64,000 bases of DNA from the NCBI GenBank assembly GCA_021776525.1, contig JAJFFT010000004.1, positions 124,001 through 188,000 on the forward strand. The letters run 5' to 3'. The DNA comes from Robiginitomaculum sp. (GTDB taxonomy: Bacteria; Pseudomonadota; Alphaproteobacteria; Caulobacterales; Maricaulaceae). The position numbers were made by a program, and so were the translations under genes. Position 1 is the first letter of the stretch; each line of letters opens with the position of its first letter. The notes beneath the pieces are model-generated. The model was not told the DNA's origin. It searched no databases and saw only the letters and a program-made list of their open reading frames with translations. Shown piece after piece: positions 7,286 to 15,701 of this stretch.

Positions 7286-7615
7286 ATGGTTTCGGGCCTC
7301 AATAATCAGACCGGCGAAACCGTCACCGGCTGGGATCATCTCTTGCAGTCGGTGCGTGATATTCTCTCAACGCCAATCGGTAGCCGCGTCATGCGGCGCA
7401 CCTATGGCTCGCGTGTGCCAGCGCTGCTTGATGCGCCTATCAATCAATTCACCATCGCGGCCCTGATTGCTGCCATGGCGGAGGCCCTGGCACAATGGGA
7501 GCCGCGCATCACCTTAAAGCGCGTGCGTATATTCGAGGTGTCCCCCGGCCGCCTGACCGCTGATATGGACATCGTTTATGATGGTGTTTCCAACGTGTTG
7601 GAGGCGGTCATATGA
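7286..7615 (+). CDS. W: Baseplate wedge protein gpW (GPW/gp25 family)
   Basis: 109 residues. SVRDILSTPIGSRVMRRTYG is the hallmark of the gp25-like wedge proteins, followed by the AALIAAMAEALAQWEPRITL helix. It contributes to the lysozyme-like wedge of the baseplate that connects the hub to gpJ. Overlaps gpJ by four bases (ATGA). Confidence 0.95.
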   Translation: MVSGLNNQTGETVTGWDHLLQSVRDILSTPIGSRVMRRTYGSRVPALLDAPINQFTIAALIAAMAEALAQWEPRITLKRVRIFEVSPGRLTADMDIVYDGVSNVLEAVI

Positions 7616-8469
7616 GCGCTTTTGCTGCCCTTGATATGTCGGCAGTGCCGCCCCCGGATTTTGTTGAGACGCTGGACTATGAAGCAATCCTGGCCGCCAT
7701 CAAGGCGGACCTGCTGTCCCGCGATCCTGACCTTGCCGGGGCGTTGGCACTTGAATCCGAGCCTATGGTCAAGCTGCTTCAGGCCGTGGCCTATCGCGAG
7801 CTTTCCTTGCGAAACCGCATCAATCATGCAGGCCGGGCTTGCATGCTGGCCACCGCTGTCGGGGCGGACCTTGATAATCTGGCCGCCAATTTGGGCGTTA
7901 TGCGCGCCGCCGACGAGGATGACACCCGGCTTCGCGCCCGCGCCGCCCTGGCTGTTGAAGGGTATACCAGCGCCGGGCCAAGTGGGGCCTATCTGTTTCA
8001 CGCGGTTTCTGCCGATCCGGCCGTCGCTGATGTGCAGGTGTCCAGTCTAAACCCCGGCGCGGTGACGGTGACTATTTTGTCAGCCGATGGCGATGGCACA
8101 CCAACACCCGCCCTGTTGGCGGCTGTCGATGCGGCTTTGAACGCGGATGATGTCCGCCCGCTGACCGATCAAGTGATCGTGGTTGCGGCGGGCATTATCG
8201 CCTACGACATTCGTGCTGATCTACTGATCACCCCAGGGCCGGATACCGAGATTGTCCGCGCCGCCGCCCAGACCGCCGTCGGGGTCTATGCCGCGACTCG
8301 TCGTCGTCTTGGCCGTGATGTGACGCTTTCTGGGCTTTATGCGGCCTTGCACCAAGCTGGGGTCGAAAAGGTCACCCTCACGGCCCCGGTCGCAGACGTG
8401 ATTGTGGCAGAAAATGAGGCCAGCTTTGCACAGACTGTCACAGTAACAGGAGCGCCTGGCAATGCCTGA
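7612..8469 (+). CDS. J: Baseplate assembly protein gpJ
   Basis: 285 residues, within the usual size for P2 gpJ (about 300). It shows SEPMVKLLQAVAYRELSLRN followed by INHAGRACMLATAVGADLDN near residue 65 and the repeated VQVSSLNPGAVTVTI / VRPLTDQVIVVAAGI strands of the family. gpJ forms the outer wedge of the baseplate. It overlaps gpW and gpI. Confidence 0.95.
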   Translation: MSAFAALDMSAVPPPDFVETLDYEAILAAIKADLLSRDPDLAGALALESEPMVKLLQAVAYRELSLRNRINHAGRACMLATAVGADLDNLAANLGVMRAADEDDTRLRARAALAVEGYTSAGPSGAYLFHAVSADPAVADVQVSSLNPGAVTVTILSADGDGTPTPALLAAVDAALNADDVRPLTDQVIVVAAGIIAYDIRADLLITPGPDTEIVRAAAQTAVGVYAATRRRLGRDVTLSGLYAALHQAGVEKVTLTAPVADVIVAENEASFAQTVTVTGAPGNA

Positions 8470-10234
8470 TGTCCCCAGCCTGCTTCCCCCCAATGCCACT
8501 GCTCTCGAGCTGGCGCTTGAGCAAAGTCTGGCCCATTCACTGAGTGCTAATCTGCAAGACTTGTGGAACCCCGAAACCATTCCGGCCGCCTTATTACCCT
8601 GGCTGGCCTGGGCGCTCAGTGTTGATGTCTGGGACACCAGCTGGGGCGAGGCGCGCAAGCGTAACGTGCTGGCTGCCAGTATCGACACTCACCGGGTTAA
8701 GGGCACAATCGGGGCGCTTAAAGGTGCGCTGGCGGCGTTGGACCGTTCTATTGAGGTCACAGAATGGTTCACCAATGGCGGCGCACCTTATACTTTTCAT
8801 GTGGCCATCAATGTTTCAGGAACGCCCATCGACCAGGCCGAATTGTCCAATGTTTTTGCGTCCATCTCGAGCGCCAAAAATGCCAGATCAAAGCTTAACG
8901 CCCTGATCCTTGAGGTGACCAATGAACACACGATGTTTAATGCGGTGGCCCCGGCGCTGGCCCTGACGGTGCAGTTTGGGGCTCAGCGCGCCGCCATGCG
9001 TGCCGATTTCACGGGTGGCCTAAGTTGGGTTGATGACAATCCAGCCCGCGTCACGGATATGATCAACCTCGTTCGGCCCAGCACAAAATCCTGGATCAAT
9101 CATGACCGCACCATAGTGTCGGCCGGGCCAAACCAGCCACTGCTCTCTGATGCCGGTATTCTGGTCTGGGACGCGGTTGAAAATATGGCATTGTGGAGCG
9201 AGGATTTTACCCAATCTCCTTGGGCTGGTGCTAACATTACGCTGACGCCAGGTGCAGCGGATGGTCCCAGAGGTCCGGGAACGATGACGAAACAGGCCTC
9301 GACGGCCGCTGGCGGCACCGTCTTCTTGCAAAGCACCGTGGCCAGCACCAACACCCATACATTTTCTGTGGTGGTCAAAAAGGGCAGCGGGGCAACAGAG
9401 TTTAATAGATTTGGGATCTGGAACGTCTCCGACGGACCGCAGGGATCGTGGGCAGCATTATCCACCCTAGACTATGATACCGGCGTTTTGAGCGTTCAAT
9501 ACGGCACGGGAAGGGCCATCGATCTGGGCAACGAAACTTATAGAGTCGAGGTCATGTCGCTGCCCGTCAACCTTGGCGATATCCTGATCTTTTATCCAGG
9601 CATGACCGGCATTCAGACTAACGGGGTTGAATACTGTTTTATCGATACCGCACAATTCGAGGCTGGTTTGCGCGCCGGACCATATACCAAGACGGCGGGC
9701 ACACCAGGCTTCAGTGGTGCAGATGAGATTGTGTTGGCCCAAGACGGCGTTCTCCCCTTTGCCGGGTTCAACCCCAATGCCGTAACACTGCTGCTTGAAT
9801 GGTCCGATGTCGACGAAATTACTGGGGCGTCAGCACCATACCTGTTTGAAATTTCTGATGGATCATTGAATAATCGGTGGTTCCTGCAAATTACAGATCT
9901 ATCTTTTTGGCTGCGGCTTAAATCACAAATTGCCGGTGTAGTGACCGATGGGCCGACTTTCACTTCAGCCCCCGGGGCGTTGTCCAATGGCACACACAAA
10001 GTCGCCATTTCCTATGACGGCGCGCTGGGCAGGATGGCCATGAGTGTCGATGGCGGGGCTGTATCAGCGGTTAATCTGTCACTGCCTGCGGGCTTAACGC
10101 AGTTCCGGCTTGGATCATCGATGGTCGGCCAAACGTATTTGAATGGCCATATTGCCGCGCTGATTGGGTTTGATGCGCCGGTCTTAGATGCCGAATTGCC
10201 CGCCTTGAGCACCGTGACGGGGGGCGGCCTATGA
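8462..10234 (+). CDS. I: Baseplate protein gpI fused to carbohydrate-binding/LamG-like domains
   Basis: 590 residues, about three times the length of P2 gpI (~175). Residues 1-170 are ordinary gpI: SLLPPNATALELALEQSLAH, PAALLPWLAWALSVDVWDTS, THRVKGTIGALKGALAAL. After a linker, residues ~245-415 (NMALWSEDFTQSPWAGANIT onward) look like the jelly-roll binding module found on phage tail proteins, and residues ~430-580 (NGTHKVAISYDGALGRMAMS, LNGHIAALIGFDAPV) like a LamG/concanavalin-type lectin. So a baseplate component here probably also carries receptor-binding domains. The fusion is read directly from one uninterrupted frame; sugar binding is inferred. Confidence 0.88.
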   Translation: MPDVPSLLPPNATALELALEQSLAHSLSANLQDLWNPETIPAALLPWLAWALSVDVWDTSWGEARKRNVLAASIDTHRVKGTIGALKGALAALDRSIEVTEWFTNGGAPYTFHVAINVSGTPIDQAELSNVFASISSAKNARSKLNALILEVTNEHTMFNAVAPALALTVQFGAQRAAMRADFTGGLSWVDDNPARVTDMINLVRPSTKSWINHDRTIVSAGPNQPLLSDAGILVWDAVENMALWSEDFTQSPWAGANITLTPGAADGPRGPGTMTKQASTAAGGTVFLQSTVASTNTHTFSVVVKKGSGATEFNRFGIWNVSDGPQGSWAALSTLDYDTGVLSVQYGTGRAIDLGNETYRVEVMSLPVNLGDILIFYPGMTGIQTNGVEYCFIDTAQFEAGLRAGPYTKTAGTPGFSGADEIVLAQDGVLPFAGFNPNAVTLLLEWSDVDEITGASAPYLFEISDGSLNNRWFLQITDLSFWLRLKSQIAGVVTDGPTFTSAPGALSNGTHKVAISYDGALGRMAMSVDGGAVSAVNLSLPAGLTQFRLGSSMVGQTYLNGHIAALIGFDAPVLDAELPALSTVTGGGL

Positions 10235-10662
10235 CCCCACAGCTTCGCCATGGCCACGGCTTCATCATCGCCATAACCACCTGCTTGATGGTTTATCTCA
10301 GCGCCTTTGCGGTCTTTGCGGCCACCGGTGTGCAATCTTCACCACCGGCCTGCCTGTTTGTCGGGGCGCGCACCGTGACCATCGTCTTTGTCGCTCCGGC
10401 GCGGCTGGAAAAAATTTGCGCGAGCCTCGGCGCGCGCGTGTCACGCCCATTGGTCATTCGCGATTGTTATGTCGACGGCATTCTGTTTCTCCAGCGTCCC
10501 GGACGCCATGGTGTTGAACCACGCCTTGCCCGCCGCTTTTTATGGCATGGCTTAGGCCACGCCTTTGGTGACGGCACAACGCCGATCCAACACGGCTGGC
10601 CCGTGGCCATCTGGGATAATGACCACCAATCCGCCAAAGACATTGCAGGGTGCAGATCATGA
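10231..10662 (+). CDS. Membrane/secreted phage protein with an HGLGH motif
   Basis: 143 residues, ATGA overlaps at both ends, so clearly part of the tail operon between I and H. The N-terminus has one hydrophobic segment (FIIAITTCLMVYLSAFAVFA), a signal peptide or anchor. The C-terminal half contains RRFLWHGLGHAFGDG, which resembles the metal-binding helix of zinc peptidases (HExxH) but has Gly where the catalytic Glu should be. Four cysteines lie after the hydrophobic segment. I do not recognise the family. Possibilities include an inactive or unusual metal-binding protein acting at the cell envelope during lysis or entry. Confidence 0.6.
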   Translation: MTPQLRHGHGFIIAITTCLMVYLSAFAVFAATGVQSSPPACLFVGARTVTIVFVAPARLEKICASLGARVSRPLVIRDCYVDGILFLQRPGRHGVEPRLARRFLWHGLGHAFGDGTTPIQHGWPVAIWDNDHQSAKDIAGCRS

Positions 10663-12320
10663 CGGCCTTTATTACCGACGCCGGGGCGGCACTGATTGCA
10701 TCATCCTTGGCCAATGGCACCCAGATCAATCTGACCGAGATGACTGTGGGTACCGGCCTTGGCGCACCCGACAAAACGCAAATCGCCCTGCAGGCCGAAG
10801 TGTTCCGTGCGCCGCTGTCGGGTCTTCTTAAAGACGCCCTTGATCCGGGACTGGTGATTGCCGAAATGCGCATCGGCGCACTGGAGGGGGGGTGGGATGT
10901 CACCGAGGCAGGCCTGTTGACCGACACCGGTGTACTCTTTGCCCTGAGCGACTTATCGCCAATCAGCAAAACCGCCCCTGATCCAGCCCAACCTCTTGAA
11001 CTACTCTTGCGCATGGTGGTCGCTGTTAATGCGCCCGCCGTGCTGAACCTAAATCTTGATCCGGCAACACTGGCCAGCCGCGCCTGGGTCAAGCAGCAAA
11101 TTCCACCAAGCTGGGAGTGGATCCGCCTGCCCAGGGCCATCGCCCCTTTGGCCGGTGCGCTGGTTCAAGAGCGCGCCACTTTGCTCACCGGGCCTTATTA
11201 TCACCTCTATGACGTCCCACATGCTACCAGCCGATTTCAGGTGCGTCTGGCCACGGATACCGATTGGGATGCACCATTATATGATAGCGGTGATGTGGCC
11301 GATTTGACCGTCCATCGCTTGCCCTTAGGCGTGCTTGTGCCCGCCAATTCATATCAATGGCGGCTGCGCCACACCGATGTTGAGGGCGTCTATTCGCGCT
11401 GGTCGTCTCCTGCCAGCTTTGCCACCGTTGCCGTCTTCAATGCCGTTCAGGCACCAGAGATCATCAACCCCTTAAACGGCGCGACCAGCGTGCCCATCAC
11501 CGCCTTGACCTTAAATGCAGGGGACTTTGCGGTTTCCCCCGGGGCAGATACCCATGCGACCAGCCGCTTTCAGATCCGCCTGGCCTCAGATGCCGACTGG
11601 TCGGCCCCGCTTTATGACAGCGGCGATGTGCCAGCGGCCTTATCACACACGGTTCCTGATGGCGTTTTATCGCCGATCACAGCGTATATCTGGCGCGTCG
11701 CCTACGGCGGCACCGCATTGGGCCTTGGGGCCTGGTCTGTCGACGCCAGTTTTACCCTGGCCCAGGTTGAAGGCCAGTGGATGCGTTTTGATGGGGTCTT
11801 TGATCCGATCAATGCCCCGGCACTTCTCACCTTTACCGTCCCAACCTTTGTGACACGGCTGCGCGTTACGGTTCTGGGTGGCATGGCAGGCGGCATCGGT
11901 TGGGACGGGGTGACCCCCGGTTTTGCTGGTGGTTCGTCTGGGGGGTATGGCGGCCTTGTTCAAAAGACTTTTTCCGCAACACCTGGGGATAATTACACCG
12001 TGGTTGTGGCCTCGCCAGGCCTTGGTGGGCTTTCCGGCCAGCTGGGCACTGACGGTGCGACCAGCAGCTTTGTTGGGGCTGGGGCCACCTTGAGCGCAAC
12101 AGGCGGCACAGCGGCACCAGGCTGGGCCAGTCTTGGTGTTGATGGTGTTGGCTCCGGTGGCGATTTGACCGCCTCGGCCCGCGATTATTTTGACATTGTT
12201 GCGCAAGCTTTCAGCGCCCGCCTTCCCGGTGTCGATGGCGCAGAGCTGGGCGGTTTTCAAGGCAGTGCCGCGAATGGGAATGCCGGAGCGGTGATGGTTG
12301 AATGGGGGCCAGGCATATGA
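10659..12320 (+). CDS. H: Tail fibre protein gpH-like with two FN3-like repeats and glycine-rich tip
   Basis: 553 residues from the ATG at 10659, which overlaps the previous stop; an in-frame ATG at 10650 is the alternative. Residues 1-150 are the phage tail-collar fibre N-terminus (FITDAGAALIASSLANGTQI, GGWDVTEAGLLTDTGVLFAL) that attaches to the baseplate. Two similar modules follow, each starting HATSRFQ(V/I)RLA and containing PLYDSGDV (around residues 190-260 and 305-365), like fibronectin type III domains. The last ~160 residues are very Gly-rich (GGSSGGYGGLVQKTFSATPG), as in adhesive fibre tips. It probably determines host range. Confidence 0.85.
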   Translation: MTAFITDAGAALIASSLANGTQINLTEMTVGTGLGAPDKTQIALQAEVFRAPLSGLLKDALDPGLVIAEMRIGALEGGWDVTEAGLLTDTGVLFALSDLSPISKTAPDPAQPLELLLRMVVAVNAPAVLNLNLDPATLASRAWVKQQIPPSWEWIRLPRAIAPLAGALVQERATLLTGPYYHLYDVPHATSRFQVRLATDTDWDAPLYDSGDVADLTVHRLPLGVLVPANSYQWRLRHTDVEGVYSRWSSPASFATVAVFNAVQAPEIINPLNGATSVPITALTLNAGDFAVSPGADTHATSRFQIRLASDADWSAPLYDSGDVPAALSHTVPDGVLSPITAYIWRVAYGGTALGLGAWSVDASFTLAQVEGQWMRFDGVFDPINAPALLTFTVPTFVTRLRVTVLGGMAGGIGWDGVTPGFAGGSSGGYGGLVQKTFSATPGDNYTVVVASPGLGGLSGQLGTDGATSSFVGAGATLSATGGTAAPGWASLGVDGVGSGGDLTASARDYFDIVAQAFSARLPGVDGAELGGFQGSAANGNAGAVMVEWGPGI

Positions 12321-12877
12321 GGTGGGCACGCATAGACGCAGGGGTGGTGCGCGAAATTGTCTCGTTTGACCCGTCCGGTGCTTATGATGCTGCACTGGAA
12401 TTTGTCGCGGTACCGGCCGCGCTGGACGACTGGCTGGCCGTGCGCTGGCATTATTATGCCACGGTTTTTACACCGGCCGATCTGGACGCCTTCAAAACAG
12501 AAATTCTTATCCGCGCGGCTGCTTGGGCCAAGGCCTTACGCACCACAATCGCAGGCACGGACGATTATATCGAAATCGCCAGCTGGGCCAGCAAAGAACA
12601 AGCTGCGATGCGGCATGCGGCGGGCGCTGCCACCGCCGAAGACACGGCTGCACTATCGGCCGAAGCGGCCTTACGCGCATCGACCGTCGATGACCTGGCG
12701 GCTTTGATCAATCTCAAGGCCACGGCGTTTCGCGGCGCGGCCGCAACAGTGACCGGCTTGGTGAAACAACTAGAGCTGGCCTTAACGACCGCCACAGACA
12801 CGGGCAGCGCCATTGCTGCCTGGGATGCCATGATGGCTGCGCCAGAACTGGCGGCCCTGACCGGCGGTGGATCATGA
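12317..12877 (+). CDS. Probable tail fibre assembly protein (gpG position)
   Basis: 186 residues from the ATG at 12317 that overlaps the fibre stop. It starts MRWARIDAGVVREIVSFDPS, like the short N-terminal strand region of tail fibre assembly or DUF4376-type proteins, followed by an Ala-rich helical part with KTEILIRAAAWAKALRTTIA. In P2 the gene after the fibre gene H is the fibre chaperone G; position and N-terminal pattern support the same job here, but the match is weak. Confidence 0.6.
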   Translation: MRWARIDAGVVREIVSFDPSGAYDAALEFVAVPAALDDWLAVRWHYYATVFTPADLDAFKTEILIRAAAWAKALRTTIAGTDDYIEIASWASKEQAAMRHAAGAATAEDTAALSAEAALRASTVDDLAALINLKATAFRGAAATVTGLVKQLELALTTATDTGSAIAAWDAMMAAPELAALTGGGS

Positions 12878-12899
12878 ACAACTTTAGCACACCTAACCC

Positions 12900-12935
12900 G
12901 TGCTCAAATAGCGAGCTTTAGCGTCGCGATAGCAC
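12900..12935 (+). repeat. Dispersed hairpin repeat, copy 9 (long form)
   Basis: 36 bp, ends GTGCT and AGCAC complementary, inner arm GCGAGCTTTAGCGTCGC. It lies in the 78-base gap before the sheath gene, upstream of its AAAGGAG site. Confidence 0.8.
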
Positions 12936-12955
12936 AAAGAAAAGGAGACTAAACC

Positions 12956-14125
12956 ATGCCAGGCTTTCTTCACGGCATTGAAACACTTGAACTGACGGAC
13001 GGCATTCGCCCGATCCAGACCGTTAAATCCTCGGTGATTGCTGTCATTGGCACCGCGCCATTGGCAGATGTTGACGAGTTCCCATTGAACACACCGGTCA
13101 TACTCGCCAATCAACCCCGCAAAGCGGCGCTCCTAGGCGCAACCGGCACCTTGCTTGATGCGATTAATGGCATTTATGCTCAGGCCGGTGCCTCGGTTGT
13201 TGTGATCCGGGTCGACGAAGGCGTGGACGAAGATGCGACCCTGGCTAATGTGGCCGGAACCGCGGTCGCTGGCACAGGCGTTCATGCGCTGACCGGTGCC
13301 GAGGCTGTGGTTGGTGTGACACCGCGCATTTTGTGTGCTCCGGGCTGGACTCATCAACGTCCATTGGGTGCCGCCAATCCCATTGTGACTGAACTGAAAG
13401 CTATTGCCGTCGCCTCACGGGCCATCATTGTCGCCGATGGCCCCAACACCAATGATGCCGATGCCATATTGGCTGCTGGTGAAGCAGGCTCTGACCGGGT
13501 TTATGTGGTTGATCCCTTTGTCCAGGTGCTGGATAGCGCCGGTGCCATTGTCACCAAGCCTAATTCCGGCCGAGTGGCCGGGGTAATTTCCCGCACAGAC
13601 AATGCTCTGGGTTTCTGGCACTCGCCCTCCAACCAGACCATTAACGGTGTGATCGGCACAGCGCGGCCGATAGGCTTCGCGCTTTCAGATGCCAACAGCC
13701 CGGCCAACAATCTCAATGAGAACAATGTTGCCGCCATCATTGCCCAAAACGGTTTCCGGCTTTGGGGTAATCGCACCACCGGCGCTGACCCTCTATGGGC
13801 CTTTCTATCGGTACGCCGCACTGCAGACATGATCTATGAAAGCATTGAGGCCAGCCACCTTTGGGCAATGGACAAGCCGCAAAGTGCCAATCTGGTCAAT
13901 GATATTCTTGAGGGCGTGAACGCCTATATGCGCCACCTCAAAGCCGTGGGCGCGATCTTGGGCGGCAAAGCCTGGCTTGATGCCGAGTTGAATACTACGG
14001 CCAGCCTGGCAGCCGGTGAGCTTTACATCGATTTTGATATGGAACCGGCCGGACCACTGGAACGCCTGACGTTCCGCGCCCATCGCAATAATGGCTATTA
14101 CGCCGAGCTTCAACTGGCCGCTTAA
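12956..14125 (+). CDS. FI: Contractile tail sheath protein
   Basis: 389 residues, close to P2 FI (396). Preceded by a strong AAAGGAG site, as expected for a highly made structural protein. Typical features: GIRPIQTVKSSVIAVIGTAP at the N-terminus, APGWTHQRPLGAANPIVTEL, ISRTDNALGFWHSPSNQTI and the C-terminal LYIDFDMEPAGPLERLTFRA. It forms the outer tail tube that contracts during infection. Followed by the tube gene after 32 bases. Confidence 0.96.
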   Translation: MPGFLHGIETLELTDGIRPIQTVKSSVIAVIGTAPLADVDEFPLNTPVILANQPRKAALLGATGTLLDAINGIYAQAGASVVVIRVDEGVDEDATLANVAGTAVAGTGVHALTGAEAVVGVTPRILCAPGWTHQRPLGAANPIVTELKAIAVASRAIIVADGPNTNDADAILAAGEAGSDRVYVVDPFVQVLDSAGAIVTKPNSGRVAGVISRTDNALGFWHSPSNQTINGVIGTARPIGFALSDANSPANNLNENNVAAIIAQNGFRLWGNRTTGADPLWAFLSVRRTADMIYESIEASHLWAMDKPQSANLVNDILEGVNAYMRHLKAVGAILGGKAWLDAELNTTASLAAGELYIDFDMEPAGPLERLTFRAHRNNGYYAELQLAA

Positions 14126-14157
14126 CCCCGCATTTAAACCTGAAAAGGAGATCCAAA

Positions 14158-14655
14158 ATGGTTCCCACAAAACTAAAAGCCTTTGCCCTCTTTGTTGATG
14201 GGCGTCGCATCGCCCAAATCAAAGAGCTGACGCTTCCCAAAATCACGATCAAAACCGAAGAGTTTCGCCCAGGTGGTGCGGATGTCCCTGTAAAAGTTGA
14301 TATGGGCATGGAAGCTCTTGCTTCCGAATTTACCTTTGAGGAGTATGACAGAGAGCTGCTTAAGCTGGCGGGTATTCTTCCAGGCGGTGACACGCCTGTT
14401 GTAGCCCGCGGCTCTCTTGAAGGCCCGCTCGGCGTCCGTGCTATCATTGCCACTTTGCGCGGTATGTTTTCGGAAGTCGATCCTGGCAGTTGGAAGGCCG
14501 GTGATGACTCATTGCTCAAGTTAAAACATGACGCCCGTTATTATCGGTACGAGGATGACGGCCAAGAGCTGATTGAGATCGATATCGAAAACTCGATCCG
14601 CAAAATCGGCGGCACAGACCAGCTCGCCTCCCGCCGCACCGCTCTTGGGATTTAA
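14158..14655 (+). CDS. FII: Major tail tube protein
   Basis: 165 residues with an AAAAGGAG ribosome-binding site. KLKAFALFVDGRRIAQIKEL at the start, GGADVPVKVDMGMEALASEF and the C-terminal LIEIDIENSIRKIGGTDQL are the P2 FII pattern. It polymerises into the inner tube under the sheath. Confidence 0.95.
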   Translation: MVPTKLKAFALFVDGRRIAQIKELTLPKITIKTEEFRPGGADVPVKVDMGMEALASEFTFEEYDRELLKLAGILPGGDTPVVARGSLEGPLGVRAIIATLRGMFSEVDPGSWKAGDDSLLKLKHDARYYRYEDDGQELIEIDIENSIRKIGGTDQLASRRTALGI

Positions 14656-14669
14656 CTCTTAACTGTGTC

Positions 14670-14690
14670 ACCCCGGACGTGATCCGGGGT
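14670..14690. repeat. REP-like GC-rich hairpin after the tube gene
   Basis: ACCCCGGA-CGTGA-TCCGGGGT: a perfect 8-bp stem with a 5-base loop, followed by CCACTCTCAAC and no T-run. It belongs to a class of short GC-rich palindromes common in alphaproteobacterial intergenic DNA. Located between FII and E, it could stabilise the upstream mRNA and help keep tube protein expression high. Confidence 0.75.
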
Positions 14691-14715
14691 CCACTCTCAA
14701 CATAAGGAAAAGAAA

Positions 14716-15036
14716 ATGTCAGAAACTAAAGAAGCCATAGACGAGTTTGACGACACCACCAGCGTTTATGAATTGCTTACCCCTGTCACCATCAATGGCG
14801 AAGAAGTCACGCACATAACTTTAGTCGAGCCGGGCGTTGAGGTGCTTGAGGCTTGGGCAAAGCTGCGTAAACGCGCCGCAGGCAACCCCGTTGGCTTTGC
14901 TCTCAAGGCCATGTCCGACATGTGCGACTATGCCGCCGAAGATTTGCGCCGACTCAAGGCGCGAGACTTCAATGGGTTGCAAAAGGCAATGAGTGAACTA
15001 ACGGGAAACGCATCATCCAGCGACGACGAGTTCTAA
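14716..15036 (+). CDS. E: Tail assembly chaperone (P2 gpE-type)
   Basis: 106 residues starting after a TAAGGAAAAG site. It contains VYELLTPVTINGEEVTHITL and GFALKAMSDMCDYAAEDLRR, the pattern of phage tail assembly chaperones in the slot between tube and tape measure. A GGGAAAC heptamer at 15003-15009 is phased G GGA AAC in this frame, nine codons before the stop. A -1 shift there enters the E' frame and would give a 150-residue fusion, close to the P2 E+E' product. Confidence 0.9.
   Translation: MSETKEAIDEFDDTTSVYELLTPVTINGEEVTHITLVEPGVEVLEAWAKLRKRAAGNPVGFALKAMSDMCDYAAEDLRRLKARDFNGLQKAMSELTGNASSSDDEF
15003..15009 (+). promoter_or_regulatory. Candidate -1 ribosomal frameshift site (GGGAAAC)
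   Basis: The heptamer has the canonical X XXY YYZ phasing in the E reading frame (codons ACG GGA AAC). After slipping one base, translation continues CGC ATC ATC CAG and on through the ATG of E' to its stop at 15167. Lambda uses the closely related GGGAAAG for its tail chaperone pair. Confidence 0.75.
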
Positions 15037-15167
15037 TGGAGACAATCGCGCTGGTTTACAGCTTTGGCTGGCGCGATTTTATGGCCATGGACGACGAGCA
15101 ATTGGAATGGTGGGCGGACGCCGCGAAACAGAGGCTTGAGGAGCGCGCTCAAGCAGCGCAGCGGTAG
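15036..15167 (+). CDS. GpE-family small tail protein (E' part of the frameshift pair)
   Basis: 43 residues if begun at the ATG that overlaps the E stop by one base: METIALVYSFGWRDF, then MDDEQLEWWADAAKQRL. This matches the P2 GpE+E' C-terminal family (short helix, WF/FGW near the start, DDEQL). It is probably made mainly as the C-terminal part of a -1 frameshift product with E, as described for the heptamer at 15003. The last codons and the TAG stop are supplied by a copy of the dispersed hairpin repeat (15145-15170). Confidence 0.8.
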   Translation: METIALVYSFGWRDFMAMDDEQLEWWADAAKQRLEERAQAAQR

Positions 15168-15170
15168 CGC
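15145..15170 (+). repeat. Dispersed hairpin repeat, copy 10 (overlaps E' stop)
   Basis: 26 bp, ends GCGCT and AGCGC complementary, core CAAGCAGCGCAGCGGT. It encodes the last residues and stop codon of E'. Confidence 0.85.
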
Positions 15171-15193
15171 AAGAAGGAAGGTAAAGGATAATG

Positions 15194-15664
15194 CTAGTTT
15201 TTGACAAGAAGGCCGGGAACATTGAGGCCGTTTTCGCCGTAAAGGTACCAGGCTGTCGGGCAGAAGCTTTCAACGCTAGTATTAAGCACGGTTTGGGTGT
15301 TTTCTCTAACTTGGTCCTGCCAAATTTGATGATATCGCCCGCCCTCTTTAATAGAGACAAGCTCTATGCCATTGGCCTCCAGAACCAGGAGGCTCATGAG
15401 CGGGTTGGCAATATATTCTTCACACAAATCACCCGCGAAACTGGCGTTCGCAATATGCCGCACCACATTTTTATTGGCTTCAGTAAGGCCTTCTTTGGCT
15501 TCAGGCCTCGCTGCACTTTGATCACCACCGCCACTAACCAGAATCCACACAATAACAATGACCGCGACGACGCCAAGCATGATCCAGCCGTTGCGCTTGT
15601 CCTTTGCTGTAGGCTCCTTTGTCCACGCGTCCTTCAGTTCTTCTTTGAAGTTTTTCTCAGCCAT
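15194..15664 (-). CDS. Antisense single-pass membrane protein (candidate moron)
   Basis: 156 residues on the minus strand inside a plus-strand tail operon. It has a charged N-terminal cytoplasmic part (~27 residues), one clear transmembrane segment (WIMLGVVAVIVIVWILVSGG, residues ~27-46), then about 110 residues outside with two cysteines (DLCEEY, ESFCPTAW). Start ATG at 15664 follows an AAGAAAGG site. The opposite-strand ORF at 15191-15709 is its shadow. A reversed gene with its own start in the tail region is typical of morons expressed from the lysogen, for example superinfection exclusion or envelope modification. No family recognised. Confidence 0.7.
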   Translation of the reverse strand: MAEKNFKEELKDAWTKEPTAKDKRNGWIMLGVVAVIVIVWILVSGGGDQSAARPEAKEGLTEANKNVVRHIANASFAGDLCEEYIANPLMSLLVLEANGIELVSIKEGGRYHQIWQDQVRENTQTVLNTSVESFCPTAWYLYGENGLNVPGLLVKN

Positions 15665-15701
15665 TTATCAAAGCCTTTCTTAAAATTCAGGAGCCGCCTC
15701 T

